Shown here: positions 1 through 6,137 of the stretch, in pieces | How the letters are laid out: the number at the start of each line of letters is the position of its first letter | Numbering within the stretch: the stretch's first letter is position 1 | NCBI RefSeq assembly: GCF_018260555.1 | Contig: NZ_JAGLBB010000095.1 | Location: 1 to 7,336, forward strand | Reading direction: 5' to 3' | DNA length: 7,336 nucleotides | Source: Deinococcus sp. | GTDB lineage: Bacteria; Deinococcota; Deinococci; Deinococcales; Deinococcaceae | Program-made: the position numbers and the translations under genes | Notes under the pieces: model-generated | What the model was told of the DNA's origin: nothing | Databases searched by the model: none | Seen by the model: only the letters and a program-made list of their open reading frames with translations

Positions 1-431
1 TGAGTGCTTTTGAACTTTAGGCCATTATTGACTAGTTGCTTATCATTATCCGAAAAAGGGGAACGAATTTCTTTTACTGAGTATATGATAACGCAATCCC
101 TTCTGCCTTCTGAAAGGTCGCAGGTAGATGTTCCTATTGCAAATACTGGTGAATTATCAACCCTAATGCCTAGGTAGTATGCGGAATTACTAGATATGAT
201 GTCGCCTTGTAAAAAGCTAAACTTATCTATTTCGGCGACGATACCCCTTGAGAGTAATTGCTGAAACTCAATTGGATATGAAAATATGTTTTCAAAGACT
301 CCAGTTACTTCGGCTATCTTCTTGCTTGTAGCTTGTTCCTCTGCAAACTTCTTAAGGGTCTCTATTCCTTTGGTGGGATGAGAGTGATTTTTGAGATCGT
401 CACAGAGTATTGCTGCCAGTTCTTTAGACAT
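1..431 (-). CDS. Partial hypothetical protein, AT-rich, probably acquired
   Basis: An open reading frame starts at ATG 431-429 and stays open for 143 codons until the left edge, so the C-terminus is missing. The protein begins MSKELAAILCDDLKNHSHP. An N-terminal part rich in K, E and A looks helical. A later part reads as alternating beta strands, with GDIISSNSAYYLGI followed by the short motif TSTCDLSEGRRDCVIIYSV around residues 101-119. I do not recognise the family; strings of the type 'CDL..GR' followed by a hydrophobic strand recall uncharacterised proteins of accessory regions, but that is only an impression. G+C is 39% by direct count (168 of 431), against roughly two-thirds or more in nrdJ. 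The ORF uses ATA about eight times, plus TTA, AGA and AGG, which suggests transfer from an AT-rich source. It starts 5 nt after the nrdJ stop, and a GGGTG at 438-442 could serve as ribosome binding site, so co-transcription with nrdJ is likely. No membrane segment is seen in the visible part. Confidence 0.75.
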   Translation of the reverse strand, partial: MSKELAAILCDDLKNHSHPTKGIETLKKFAEEQATSKKIAEVTGVFENIFSYPIEFQQLLSRGIVAEIDKFSFLQGDIISSNSAYYLGIRVDNSPVFAIGTSTCDLSEGRRDCVIIYSVKEIRSPFSDNDKQLVNNGLKFKST

Positions 432-436
432 CTACT

Positions 437-3400
437 TCACCCGCATTTGCTGAAGCCGCAGGCTTGGCATTTCAGGCAGCCTTCCTCGCGGATCACGGCG
501 CGTTCCTCGCAGACGGGGCAGCGGTCGCGGCTCATGCCGTCCATGCCTTCCACGCTGACGCCGCTGGGCGCGGCGCTGGCGGGTGCGGGGGTGTCGGTGC
601 TGCCTCCGGCGAGGGGGGGGAGCTGGGCGGCTTCCATGTCTTTCTGGAAGGTTTCGAGGGCGACGGCGATCAGGTCGGCCTTGCTGCCCACCAAGCGGCC
701 GTTGTAGCTGCCGTACAGGCCGCCGTTGATGCCGCGCAGGGTTTTGATGATGGCCTGGGCGGGCACGCCGTGTTGCAGGGCGATGGACACGACGCGGCCG
801 AGGGCTTCGCTGTCGGCGTTGGCTTCGTCGCCGGCGCGGCCGCTGATGACCATGACCTCGACGGGTTTGCGGTCGAGGTGGTTGACCGTGACGAGGAAGC
901 TGCGGCGGTGGCCGCTGGTGGGGTCCGTGAGTTTGATCATGTCGGTGATGCCGCTCAGGCGGGTGGGGCGCTGGTACACGGCGCGGGCGGCGGGCTGGGT
1001 GGCCTGCGCGGCGGTGGGGGTGGCCGCGGCGGCAACCGGGGCGGGTTGGGCGGCTTCGCCCATCACGTCGGCGCTGGCGCTGGCGGTGTCGGTGGCGGTG
1101 GCGGTGTCGGTGGCGGTGTCGGTGGCGGTGTCGGTGGCTGGGGCGGGTTCTTCGGTCTTGTCTTTCTTCTTGGTGGTGCTCAGTACCTGGAACTGCCTGG
1201 AGCCGTCGCGGTACACGGTGATGCCCTTGCAGCCGGTGCGGTACGCCTCGCTGTAGGCGTCCTGGACGTCCTGCACGGTGGCGTTGTTGGGAAGGTTGAT
1301 GGTCTTGCTGAGGCTGTTCGCGGCGAAGCCCTCGGCGTCGAAGGCGCACTGCACGACGCCCTGCATGCGGACGTGATCGACGGGTTTGATGTCGTGCGCG
1401 CAGACGAACACCTGCTGGAGCGCGTCGGGGATGAAGGGCAGGCCGACGACGCTGCCGTGGTTCTCGCTGACGGCTTCGGTGACCTTGTCCCAGTTCCAGT
1501 TGCCGTTCTCGTCTTGCATGCCGTCGGGCGCGGGGTACGTTTCGAGCAGTTCGACGAACAGCGGGGCGAGGAGCGCGCGGTACTCGCTGCCGATCTTGCG
1601 CCAGATGAACGGGCTGAACACGGGTTCGATACCGCTACTGACGCCCATGAGCATGCTGGTGGTGCCGGTGGGTGCGACGGTCAGCACGGCCACGTTGCGC
1701 CGGGGGGCGTGGGGAATCTTATCGGCGTGGCGTTCGTACACGGGGTACACGCCGCGTTCCTGCCCGAGCTTCTCGCTCTCGGCGATGGCTTCCTCGCGCA
1801 GGGCGCTCATGATGTCGTAGATGACGCGGCGTCCGGTGTCGCTGTCATACCTCAGGCCGAGCTTGATCAGGGCGTCCGCGAGGCCCATGACGCCCAGGCC
1901 CAGGCGGCGCAGGTCCTGACTGGCGACACGGTTGTCCTCCAGGGCGAACACGTTCACGTCCAGCACGTCGTCCAGGAACCGGACGGTGGTGCGCACGTCG
2001 GCGCGGAAGGCAGTCTCGTCGAAGCGGCTGTCCTTGACGTACGCGGCGAGGTTAATGGCGCCCAGGTCGCAGGGCTCGCCGACGGTCAGGGGGATCTCGC
2101 CGCAGTTGTGGGCCAGGATGCCGTTGGCGTCGAAGGCGTGAACGTCTTTCACGGTAACGTCGTACACGGCTTCCTCACCGTCCGGCTGGATGCTGACGAT
2201 TTCGTCGCAAAAGCGTTCGCGGTTCAGGTCGCGGGTGTAGGCGGCCAGTCGGTCGTGCAGGCGGGCGGCCTTACGGGCGTCCCGGAAGTTCACCTGTTGT
2301 GCGAAGGTGTGCAGGTTGCTGCCGCTGATGATCAGTTCATGCTGCGCCTGGACGGCGTACTGGGCGACGCCGCCTTTTCCGTCGGGCAGAGAGTGCGTTC
2401 CGGCGGGACGGCGTTCGGTATGCAGGCTGCTCAGGATGCCCAGGCGGGCCAGCATGCGCTGGGCACGTTTCAGGAGGGTCAGGTCAGACTGCGCGAGGCG
2501 CACGCTGACGCCCTTGGCCTGCTGACCCTGCACACTGCCGTCCGCGTCGAACAGGCCCTGCAGCACGCCCCGGTAGAACTCGAAGCCGCCCTGCTCGATC
2601 TGGTCGGTCAGAGTCTTGTGCCCGTGAACGACGCCGTATTTCGCGGCCAGTTCCGCCAGCGCCTCGCTGCTCAGGCGGATGCGGGCGCGCTGTTCGTCGT
2701 CGCTGCGCCAGAGCTTTTTGGCGGCGCCCATCCGGCTCAGGGCGCCCTGTGCGGTGTCGGCCAGGGCGTGGCGTTCCTCGCCCCAGAAGCCCAGCGCGGC
2801 CATCGGGCGGGCCTTGTCCGTGATGAACGTGCCGTCGCCGATCAGGCTGCCCAGTAGCCAGCCCTCACTGCGGTTCCCGGCGCCTGCCCAGGGGCTCACG
2901 TCGCGGTGATCGTTGAGCATGATGCGGTCCCCGGCGTTCAGGGTGCCGGTTTCCACCCACTGCGTTTCCTGGGTGTCACGCGTCTGTCGCACGACTTTCA
3001 GCAGCTGGTGGTTGTCCGTCAGGCGCAGCTCGTACCCGCGCCGGGTCGTGACTTTCAGGACGGGTTTCACGCCCGTCAGCCAGAAGCCTCCGCGCGCGTC
3101 GAAGGACTCGCCGTTGACCGTGGCGCAGAAATCCTTCCCGATCAGGTGCTGCACCTGACGCGCGCCCATGGCCGTGCTGACCCACGTGTCGGCCGTCACG
3201 CAGGGGTTGGTGGAGCGGATCTCGTAGCGTTTGCCGAGGTTCTTCAGGGCGCTGTACTGGCTGATGCGGTCCACGAAGATCAGGCCGGGTTCGCCGGTGC
3301 TCCAGGCGTGCTGGGCGATCTGGTCCCACAGCCACCGGGCGGGGATGCCGGGGCGGGTGTCGGTCGGGTCGATCTTGCCGTTGCTGGCGGTGGTGTACAC

Positions 3401-4609
3401 GGGCACGCCGCGCGCGCCGTCTTCCTCGCGGTCGGGGAGGGTGGGGAGCGTGCCGGCGTAGGGCTCTGCCTGGGTGTGCAGGGCGTACTTGCCGGGCACG
3501 TCCTGCACGCTGACGTGCCACAGGGCGTCGCGTTGCAGGGCGTCCCAGAATTTCTCGGTGACGAGGATGCTGATGTTGAAGGTGCTGATGTCACCCTCGG
3601 CGGCCTCGCGGTCGAGGTCCTTGGCGGTCAGGAAGTCCAGGACGTCCGGGTGCTCGATGGAGATCGTGGCCATGCCCGCGCCGCGCCGCGTTCCGCCCTG
3701 CCGGACGACGCGCAGGACGGGGGCGTACACGAAGCGCAGGGTGTTGATGGGGCCGCTCTGCTGCGCGCCACGGTTGGCCCATTCCAGGAAGTTGTCGAAG
3801 ATTTCGAGCAGGAAGCTCACGGGGCCGCTGCTGGTGCCGCCCGATCCTCTGATGGGCGCGCCTTCGGGCCGCATGTGGCTCAGGTCAATGCGGGGTTCCA
3901 GGCCCAGGATGGCGTCGTCGGCGACCTTGCGGGCCGCGTCGATAATGCCGCCCATGTCGTCCGGGACCGTTTGCACGCCCTCCGGTATGGCTTGCACGAC
4001 GGTGACACCGTTGGCGCGGGCCAGGGCGACCAGTTCGGGCTTCATGACCTGTCCGTACACCACGCGCGTCCAGTTGCGCACGGCGACGGGTTGCTTGTCA
4101 CCGTCGGGTTGCGTGGGGGGCCGCATGAGTCCCTCGATGAAGTCGGTCACGTCGGCGTGGCTGGCGCTCATGTACGCCCACCCGCGCACGCCGGCGTCCG
4201 GGCGGCTGGCCTGCGCGCGTGGGGTGTACACGTCGAGGTTCACGCCGTTCCCGCCGCCGACCTTGGTGACCAGTGCGAGTTTCCGGGCGACTTCCATGAC
4301 GCCCTCGAAGGTGCTGGGGTCGTGTTCGGTGGCGCCCTGTACAAAGCAGTTCAGGACGTTGCCGTGCGAGGTGCCCGCTCCGGCCAGGACGCGCCCGCCG
4401 GGGCAGAATTTCTTCTCGGCCATCAGGTCGTAGTACTGCTGCGCCCAGTGGTCCCGTACGCCCTCGCTTTCGGCCCCGGCAACCCAGGTGGCGATGCGGC
4501 GGAACATGCCGCTCAGGTCGCCGTCCCCGCTCTGAAGGTACTGCCGCCGGGCGATGTGCTGGGCGTTGTCGTCGAAGTTGGTCAGGGGCTGGACGCTGAG
4601 TGTGGTCAC
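437..4609 (-). CDS. nrdJ: Class II adenosylcobalamin-dependent ribonucleotide reductase with intein
   Basis: Cytoplasmic enzyme that reduces ribonucleotides to deoxyribonucleotides using an adenosylcobalamin-generated thiyl radical. The GTG start at 4609-4607 was chosen because AAGGAG lies 7 nt upstream and the protein then begins VTTLSVQPLTNFDDNAQ; the in-frame ATG at 4810 lies upstream of the promoter. The precursor has 1390 residues. Visible landmarks are NVLNCFV with redox Cys88; GSGGTSSGP (256-263); the split active-site motif N468-P469 / C836-G-E838, interrupted by an intein at 470-835; the partner redox Cys847 in EPCDLGAINL; and the phosphate-binding APTGTTS...SSGIEP (979-996). These are followed by a low-complexity A/T/D/P linker (about 1145-1212), a TSCPD-type C-terminal domain (about 1235-1296) and a terminal Cys cluster C1364-x2-C1367 ... 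C1378-x2-C1381-x2-C1384-x4-C1389. That cluster is typical of NrdJ, where it is thought to bind zinc and relay reducing equivalents. After splicing the enzyme would have 1024 residues. No N-terminal ATP-cone is apparent. The frame is intact throughout. Confidence 0.95.
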   Translation of the reverse strand: MTTLSVQPLTNFDDNAQHIARRQYLQSGDGDLSGMFRRIATWVAGAESEGVRDHWAQQYYDLMAEKKFCPGGRVLAGAGTSHGNVLNCFVQGATEHDPSTFEGVMEVARKLALVTKVGGGNGVNLDVYTPRAQASRPDAGVRGWAYMSASHADVTDFIEGLMRPPTQPDGDKQPVAVRNWTRVVYGQVMKPELVALARANGVTVVQAIPEGVQTVPDDMGGIIDAARKVADDAILGLEPRIDLSHMRPEGAPIRGSGGTSSGPVSFLLEIFDNFLEWANRGAQQSGPINTLRFVYAPVLRVVRQGGTRRGAGMATISIEHPDVLDFLTAKDLDREAAEGDISTFNISILVTEKFWDALQRDALWHVSVQDVPGKYALHTQAEPYAGTLPTLPDREEDGARGVPVYTTASNGKIDPTDTRPGIPARWLWDQIAQHAWSTGEPGLIFVDRISQYSALKNLGKRYEIRSTNPCVTADTWVSTAMGARQVQHLIGKDFCATVNGESFDARGGFWLTGVKPVLKVTTRRGYELRLTDNHQLLKVVRQTRDTQETQWVETGTLNAGDRIMLNDHRDVSPWAGAGNRSEGWLLGSLIGDGTFITDKARPMAALGFWGEERHALADTAQGALSRMGAAKKLWRSDDEQRARIRLSSEALAELAAKYGVVHGHKTLTDQIEQGGFEFYRGVLQGLFDADGSVQGQQAKGVSVRLAQSDLTLLKRAQRMLARLGILSSLHTERRPAGTHSLPDGKGGVAQYAVQAQHELIISGSNLHTFAQQVNFRDARKAARLHDRLAAYTRDLNRERFCDEIVSIQPDGEEAVYDVTVKDVHAFDANGILAHNCGEIPLTVGEPCDLGAINLAAYVKDSRFDETAFRADVRTTVRFLDDVLDVNVFALEDNRVASQDLRRLGLGVMGLADALIKLGLRYDSDTGRRVIYDIMSALREEAIAESEKLGQERGVYPVYERHADKIPHAPRRNVAVLTVAPTGTTSMLMGVSSGIEPVFSPFIWRKIGSEYRALLAPLFVELLETYPAPDGMQDENGNWNWDKVTEAVSENHGSVVGLPFIPDALQQVFVCAHDIKPVDHVRMQGVVQCAFDAEGFAANSLSKTINLPNNATVQDVQDAYSEAYRTGCKGITVYRDGSRQFQVLSTTKKKDKTEEPAPATDTATDTATDTATATDTASASADVMGEAAQPAPVAAAATPTAAQATQPAARAVYQRPTRLSGITDMIKLTDPTSGHRRSFLVTVNHLDRKPVEVMVISGRAGDEANADSEALGRVVSIALQHGVPAQAIIKTLRGINGGLYGSYNGRLVGSKADLIAVALETFQKDMEAAQLPPLAGGSTDTPAPASAAPSGVSVEGMDGMSRDRCPVCEERAVIREEGCLKCQACGFSKCG
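1085..1138 (-). repeat. 12-bp tandem repeat encoding an A-T-D-T linker in NrdJ
   Basis: Four copies of the plus-strand 12-mer ggtgtcggtggc occur in 54 bp, with one extra half unit (ggtggc, 1097-1102) after the first copy. On the coding strand they give repeated Ala-Thr-Asp-Thr (residues 1158-1175) in the flexible linker before the C-terminal domain. Every variation seen is a multiple of three bases, so the frame is kept. The array should be prone to length change by replication slippage. Confidence 0.9.
2105..3202 (-). other. Intein in NrdJ at the radical cysteine
   Basis: This in-frame insertion of 366 codons (NrdJ precursor residues 470-835) splits the reductase motif NPCGE between P469 and C836. 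It has the classical splicing blocks. Block A starts with nucleophile Cys470 (CVTADTWVSTAMG). Block B is GYELRLTDNHQL with the TxxH residues T531 and H534. Block F is VYDVTVKDVHAFDANG (815-830), and block G is ILAHN (831-835) with penultimate His834 and terminal Asn835, followed by Cys836 as the +1 nucleophile. All residues expected for self-splicing are present. Removal joins TNP to CGEIPL and restores the active site. The base composition matches the host gene, which suggests long residence. Ribonucleotide reductase inteins are known in D. radiodurans, archaea and cyanobacteria. Confidence 0.95.
2537..2857 (-). other. LAGLIDADG homing endonuclease core inside the intein
   Basis: Two dodecapeptide motifs lie 98 residues apart within the intein: LLGSLIGDG (585-593) and LQGLFDADG (683-691). 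Each ends in the acidic residue used for metal binding and DNA cleavage (Asp592 and Asp690). A block-H-like helix, LLKRAQRMLARLGI (712-725), follows. Both motifs are undamaged and the reading frame is open, so the endonuclease may still be active. It would be expected to recognise intein-free nrdJ alleles around the NPCGE codons. The span given covers only the two motifs; the folded domain is likely somewhat larger on both sides. Confidence 0.85.
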
Positions 4610-4616
4610 GGTGGTT

Positions 4617-4622
4617 CTCCTT
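4617..4622 (-). promoter_or_regulatory. Ribosome binding site that fixes the nrdJ start
   Basis: AAGGAG on the minus strand lies 7 nt before the GTG at 4609. It is the strongest Shine-Dalgarno match near any candidate start of this gene and decides for GTG over the in-frame ATG 201 nt further upstream. Confidence 0.9.
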
Positions 4623-4749
4623 GGCTGTGGCGTGGGGGGCGGGGGCCGGACGTGAAGGCACACAACATGAACCCGCCGCCGGTCCGCTGGGGACCGTGGT
4701 GTGAACTGCTGTGCGCGGCCCGTGAAGTGGGTCCTTCCTGAGATGGCTG

Positions 4750-4778
4750 ACTCTACCATCCGCCCGCAAGAGGTACAA
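4750..4778 (-). promoter_or_regulatory. Probable sigma70-type promoter of nrdJ
   Basis: On the minus strand, TTGTAC (4773-4778) is followed after 17 bp by TAGAGT (4750-4755). This would place the transcription start near 4743 and give a leader of about 130 nt before the GTG. The -35 hexamer is one arm of the palindrome at 4773-4788, so a protein bound there would block the promoter. A second, overlapping possibility is TTGTAC (4805-4810) with TACAAG 17 bp downstream, which lies inside the palindrome. The choice rests on sequence match only. Confidence 0.55.
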
Positions 4779-4820
4779 GTACTTGTACGTCCATTCGATT
4801 TAAAGTACAAGATGCTGCAA
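4773..4820. promoter_or_regulatory. Paired palindromic operator, NrdR-box-like
   Basis: GTACAAGTACTTGTAC (4773-4788) is a perfect 16-bp palindrome. A second, degenerate copy, GTACAAGATGCTGCAA (4805-4820), begins 32 bp further on, leaving a 16-bp spacer. NrdR, the repressor of ribonucleotide reductase genes, binds pairs of 16-bp palindromes with a conserved ACwA....TwGT core, set about 31-32 bp apart (three helical turns). The first site fits that core (ACAA....TTGT) and the spacing fits. The outer and central bases differ from the enterobacterial consensus, so assignment to NrdR is an inference from context. The palindrome covers the -35 of the nrdJ promoter. Confidence 0.6.
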
Positions 4821-4954
4821 CAGCCGGGCGCATGAGGCCGTACTCAAGCCCCTGTGGCACGCGGGAATCCGGCTTGGGTGAACGCCCACATCCGGGACCC
4901 CCGCCGAGGCTACCGGTTGCCTACAGGCAGCCTGCACGCACAGGGACTGTCAAG
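4821..4954. other. Non-coding spacer with one small hairpin
   Basis: No gene is supported here. The one visible structure is GGTTGCC-TACA-GGCAGCC (4915-4932), a 7-bp stem with one T-G pair and a 4-nt loop. No T-run follows it on either strand, so it is at best a weak candidate for the end of the gpsA transcript. No clear rho-independent terminator is visible between gpsA and nrdJ. Confidence 0.4.
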
Positions 4955-5109
4955 CGGAATCTGTATCATACGGATTCCGATTGATTCGGCGTACTTCCGA
5001 ATCAATCCGAGCGGATGCGAGTGGGAACAGCAGACGCCCCTTCGCGGTATGGAGCCGCAGGCGGCGCCCTTCCGACTGTGGTGGAATGGAGCGCAGTCCG
5101 TATCAATCG
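4955..5109. repeat. Candidate dispersed repeat built of nested inverted repeats
   Basis: Three related structures sit together. First, CGGAATCTGTAT (4955-4966) and ATACGGATTCCG (4968-4979) form a 12-bp inverted repeat around a single C, with one T-G mismatch. Second, GATTGATTCGG (4979-4989) pairs perfectly with CCGAATCAATC (4997-5007) across a 7-nt loop. Third, CGATTGATTCGG (4978-4989) recurs inverted at 5098-5109 (CCGTATCAATCG), matching 11 of 12 bases. The outer copy covers the gpsA stop codon. The interior (about 5010-5097) is G+C-rich, with short internal similarities such as CGCCC.TTC and ATGGAGC. The architecture resembles the small non-coding repeats described in Deinococcus genomes, but membership in such a family cannot be shown from one copy. 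Confidence 0.5.
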
Positions 5110-6137
5110 TGCCGTTCGGGTTTCGCGTCCCGCATCATCAGTTCCGTCAGGGCTGCCTGCGGCGTCAAGCAGCCCGCCGCGACCTGCGCGACCGCCCGCA
5201 CAATCGGTAGATCCACGTCCTGTGCCTGCGCCCAGGTATCCAGCAGGCCCGCCGTGCGCAGGCCCTCCACGACCTTCCCGCCCTGACCCGGATGCTCACC
5301 CAGTGCGATTGCCTCGCCCGCCGCTCGGTTCCGGCTGTGGCGACTCGTGGCCGTGGTCACCAGATCACCCAGGCCACTCAGGCCGTACACCGTGTCCTCC
5401 TGACCTCCTACGGCCCGCAGGTAACGGTCCATCTCGCGCAGGCCGCGCGTGATCAGGGCTGCCTTGGCGTTGTCGCCCAGTCGCAGGCCGTCCACCATGC
5501 CCGCCGCGAGCGCCACCACGTTCTTCAGCACGCCGCCCAGTTCCACGCCGGTCTCATCGGGACTGGTGTACACCCGCAGGGCCGGGGTCATCAGGGCCGC
5601 CTGCACCTCCTGCGCGAACGCCCCGTCGCGGCTGGCGACCACGGTCGCGGCCGGCAGGCCCCGCCCGATTTCCTCGGCGTGATTCGGGCCGCTCAGGACC
5701 GCCACCCGCCCGAAGCCCAGGCGTCGTGCCAGGACCGTCAACTGCCCCCCGTCCGGTGCCAGACCCTTGGCGCACAGCACCACGCCCAGCTCACGCGGCA
5801 GCTCGGCCAGCAGACCGGGCGCGCCCACGCTCGGCACGACCACCAGCGCGAACGCCGCCCCCACCACCGCCCCCGCGAGGTCCGGCGTGACCCGGAGGTT
5901 CGCGGGCAGGGTCACGCCCGGCAGGTACTCCGCGTTCACCCGCTCACGGTCCAGTTCGGCCGCGAACGCCTCCCGCCGCGCCCACAGGGTCACCGGGCCG
6001 TTGCGCGCCGCGTTTACCGCCAGCGCAGTGCCCCAGCCACCCGCGCCCAGCACCGGCAGGCTCTGGACTGCTGAGCCCTGGACGGGTGGGCTCTGGACCG
6101 GCAGGCCCGGCACGGGCGGCTGTCCCTGCGCGCTCAC
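5103..6137 (-). CDS. gpsA: Glycerol-3-phosphate dehydrogenase [NAD(P)+]
   Basis: Cytoplasmic enzyme that reduces dihydroxyacetone phosphate to sn-glycerol-3-phosphate, the backbone precursor of phospholipids. The GTG start at 6137-6135 gives 344 residues, close to the family's usual 330-340. This start overlaps the methyltransferase stop (GTGA) and has GGGGGA just upstream, at a rather short spacing; the in-frame ATG at 6221 lies deep inside the methyltransferase and is unlikely. Visible motifs are the Rossmann dinucleotide loop GAGGWG (31-36), CAKGL with Lys124, LSGPNHAEEI (148-157), LKNVVALAAG with the catalytic-type Lys205, NAKAALITRG (223-232) with Arg231, and GDLVTTATSRHSRNR (257-271). 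About 27 residues precede the Rossmann strand, more than usual, and include a 5-residue repeat. A later GTG at codon 9 could also serve as start. The last codons and stop lie inside an arm of the adjacent repeat element. Confidence 0.93.
   Translation of the reverse strand: MSAQGQPPVPGLPVQSPPVQGSAVQSLPVLGAGGWGTALAVNAARNGPVTLWARREAFAAELDRERVNAEYLPGVTLPANLRVTPDLAGAVVGAAFALVVVPSVGAPGLLAELPRELGVVLCAKGLAPDGGQLTVLARRLGFGRVAVLSGPNHAEEIGRGLPAATVVASRDGAFAQEVQAALMTPALRVYTSPDETGVELGGVLKNVVALAAGMVDGLRLGDNAKAALITRGLREMDRYLRAVGGQEDTVYGLSGLGDLVTTATSRHSRNRAAGEAIALGEHPGQGGKVVEGLRTAGLLDTWAQAQDVDLPIVRAVAQVAAGCLTPQAALTELMMRDAKPERHD
6057..6101 (-). repeat. Three imperfect 15-bp units at the gpsA 5' end
   Basis: Codons 13-27 of gpsA read PVQSP, PVQGS, AVQSL, and are followed by the native PVLGA of the Rossmann strand. 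At DNA level the units share the core GTCCAG(A/G)GC. The array extends the N-terminus with Pro/Val/Gln-rich residues and looks like a local tandem duplication. Confidence 0.7.

Noticed and set aside
432..1349. Minus-strand frame with long Arg-His repeats
   Set aside because: It is the out-of-frame reading of the nrdJ ATDT array and C-terminal domain, with no independent start signal.
464..4741. Two long plus-strand reading frames (464-2857 and 2906-4741) opposite nrdJ
   Set aside because: They are antisense shadows created by G/C third-position bias. Their proteins are runs of Gly, Val and Ala with no family motifs, while the opposite strand encodes a fully conserved enzyme.
4610..4745. Cobalamin riboswitch in the nrdJ leader
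   Set aside because: It was expected in front of a B12-dependent enzyme, but the leader of about 130 nt is too short and no B12-box-like sequence is seen.
4610..4810. Upstream ATG at 4810 as the nrdJ start
   Set aside because: It would lie upstream of the promoter and inside the operator. The added 67 residues are not like any reductase N-terminus, and the AAGGAG points to the GTG at 4609.
4740..4830. Radiation/desiccation response motif near nrdJ
   Set aside because: The palindrome present does not resemble the known TTATGTCAT-type motif, and no other match was found in the window.
4854..5210. Plus-strand 118-codon frame between nrdJ and gpsA
   Set aside because: It crosses the inverted-repeat element and the gpsA 3' end, has no convincing ribosome binding site and shows no domain. 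It is most likely a by-product of the repeat.
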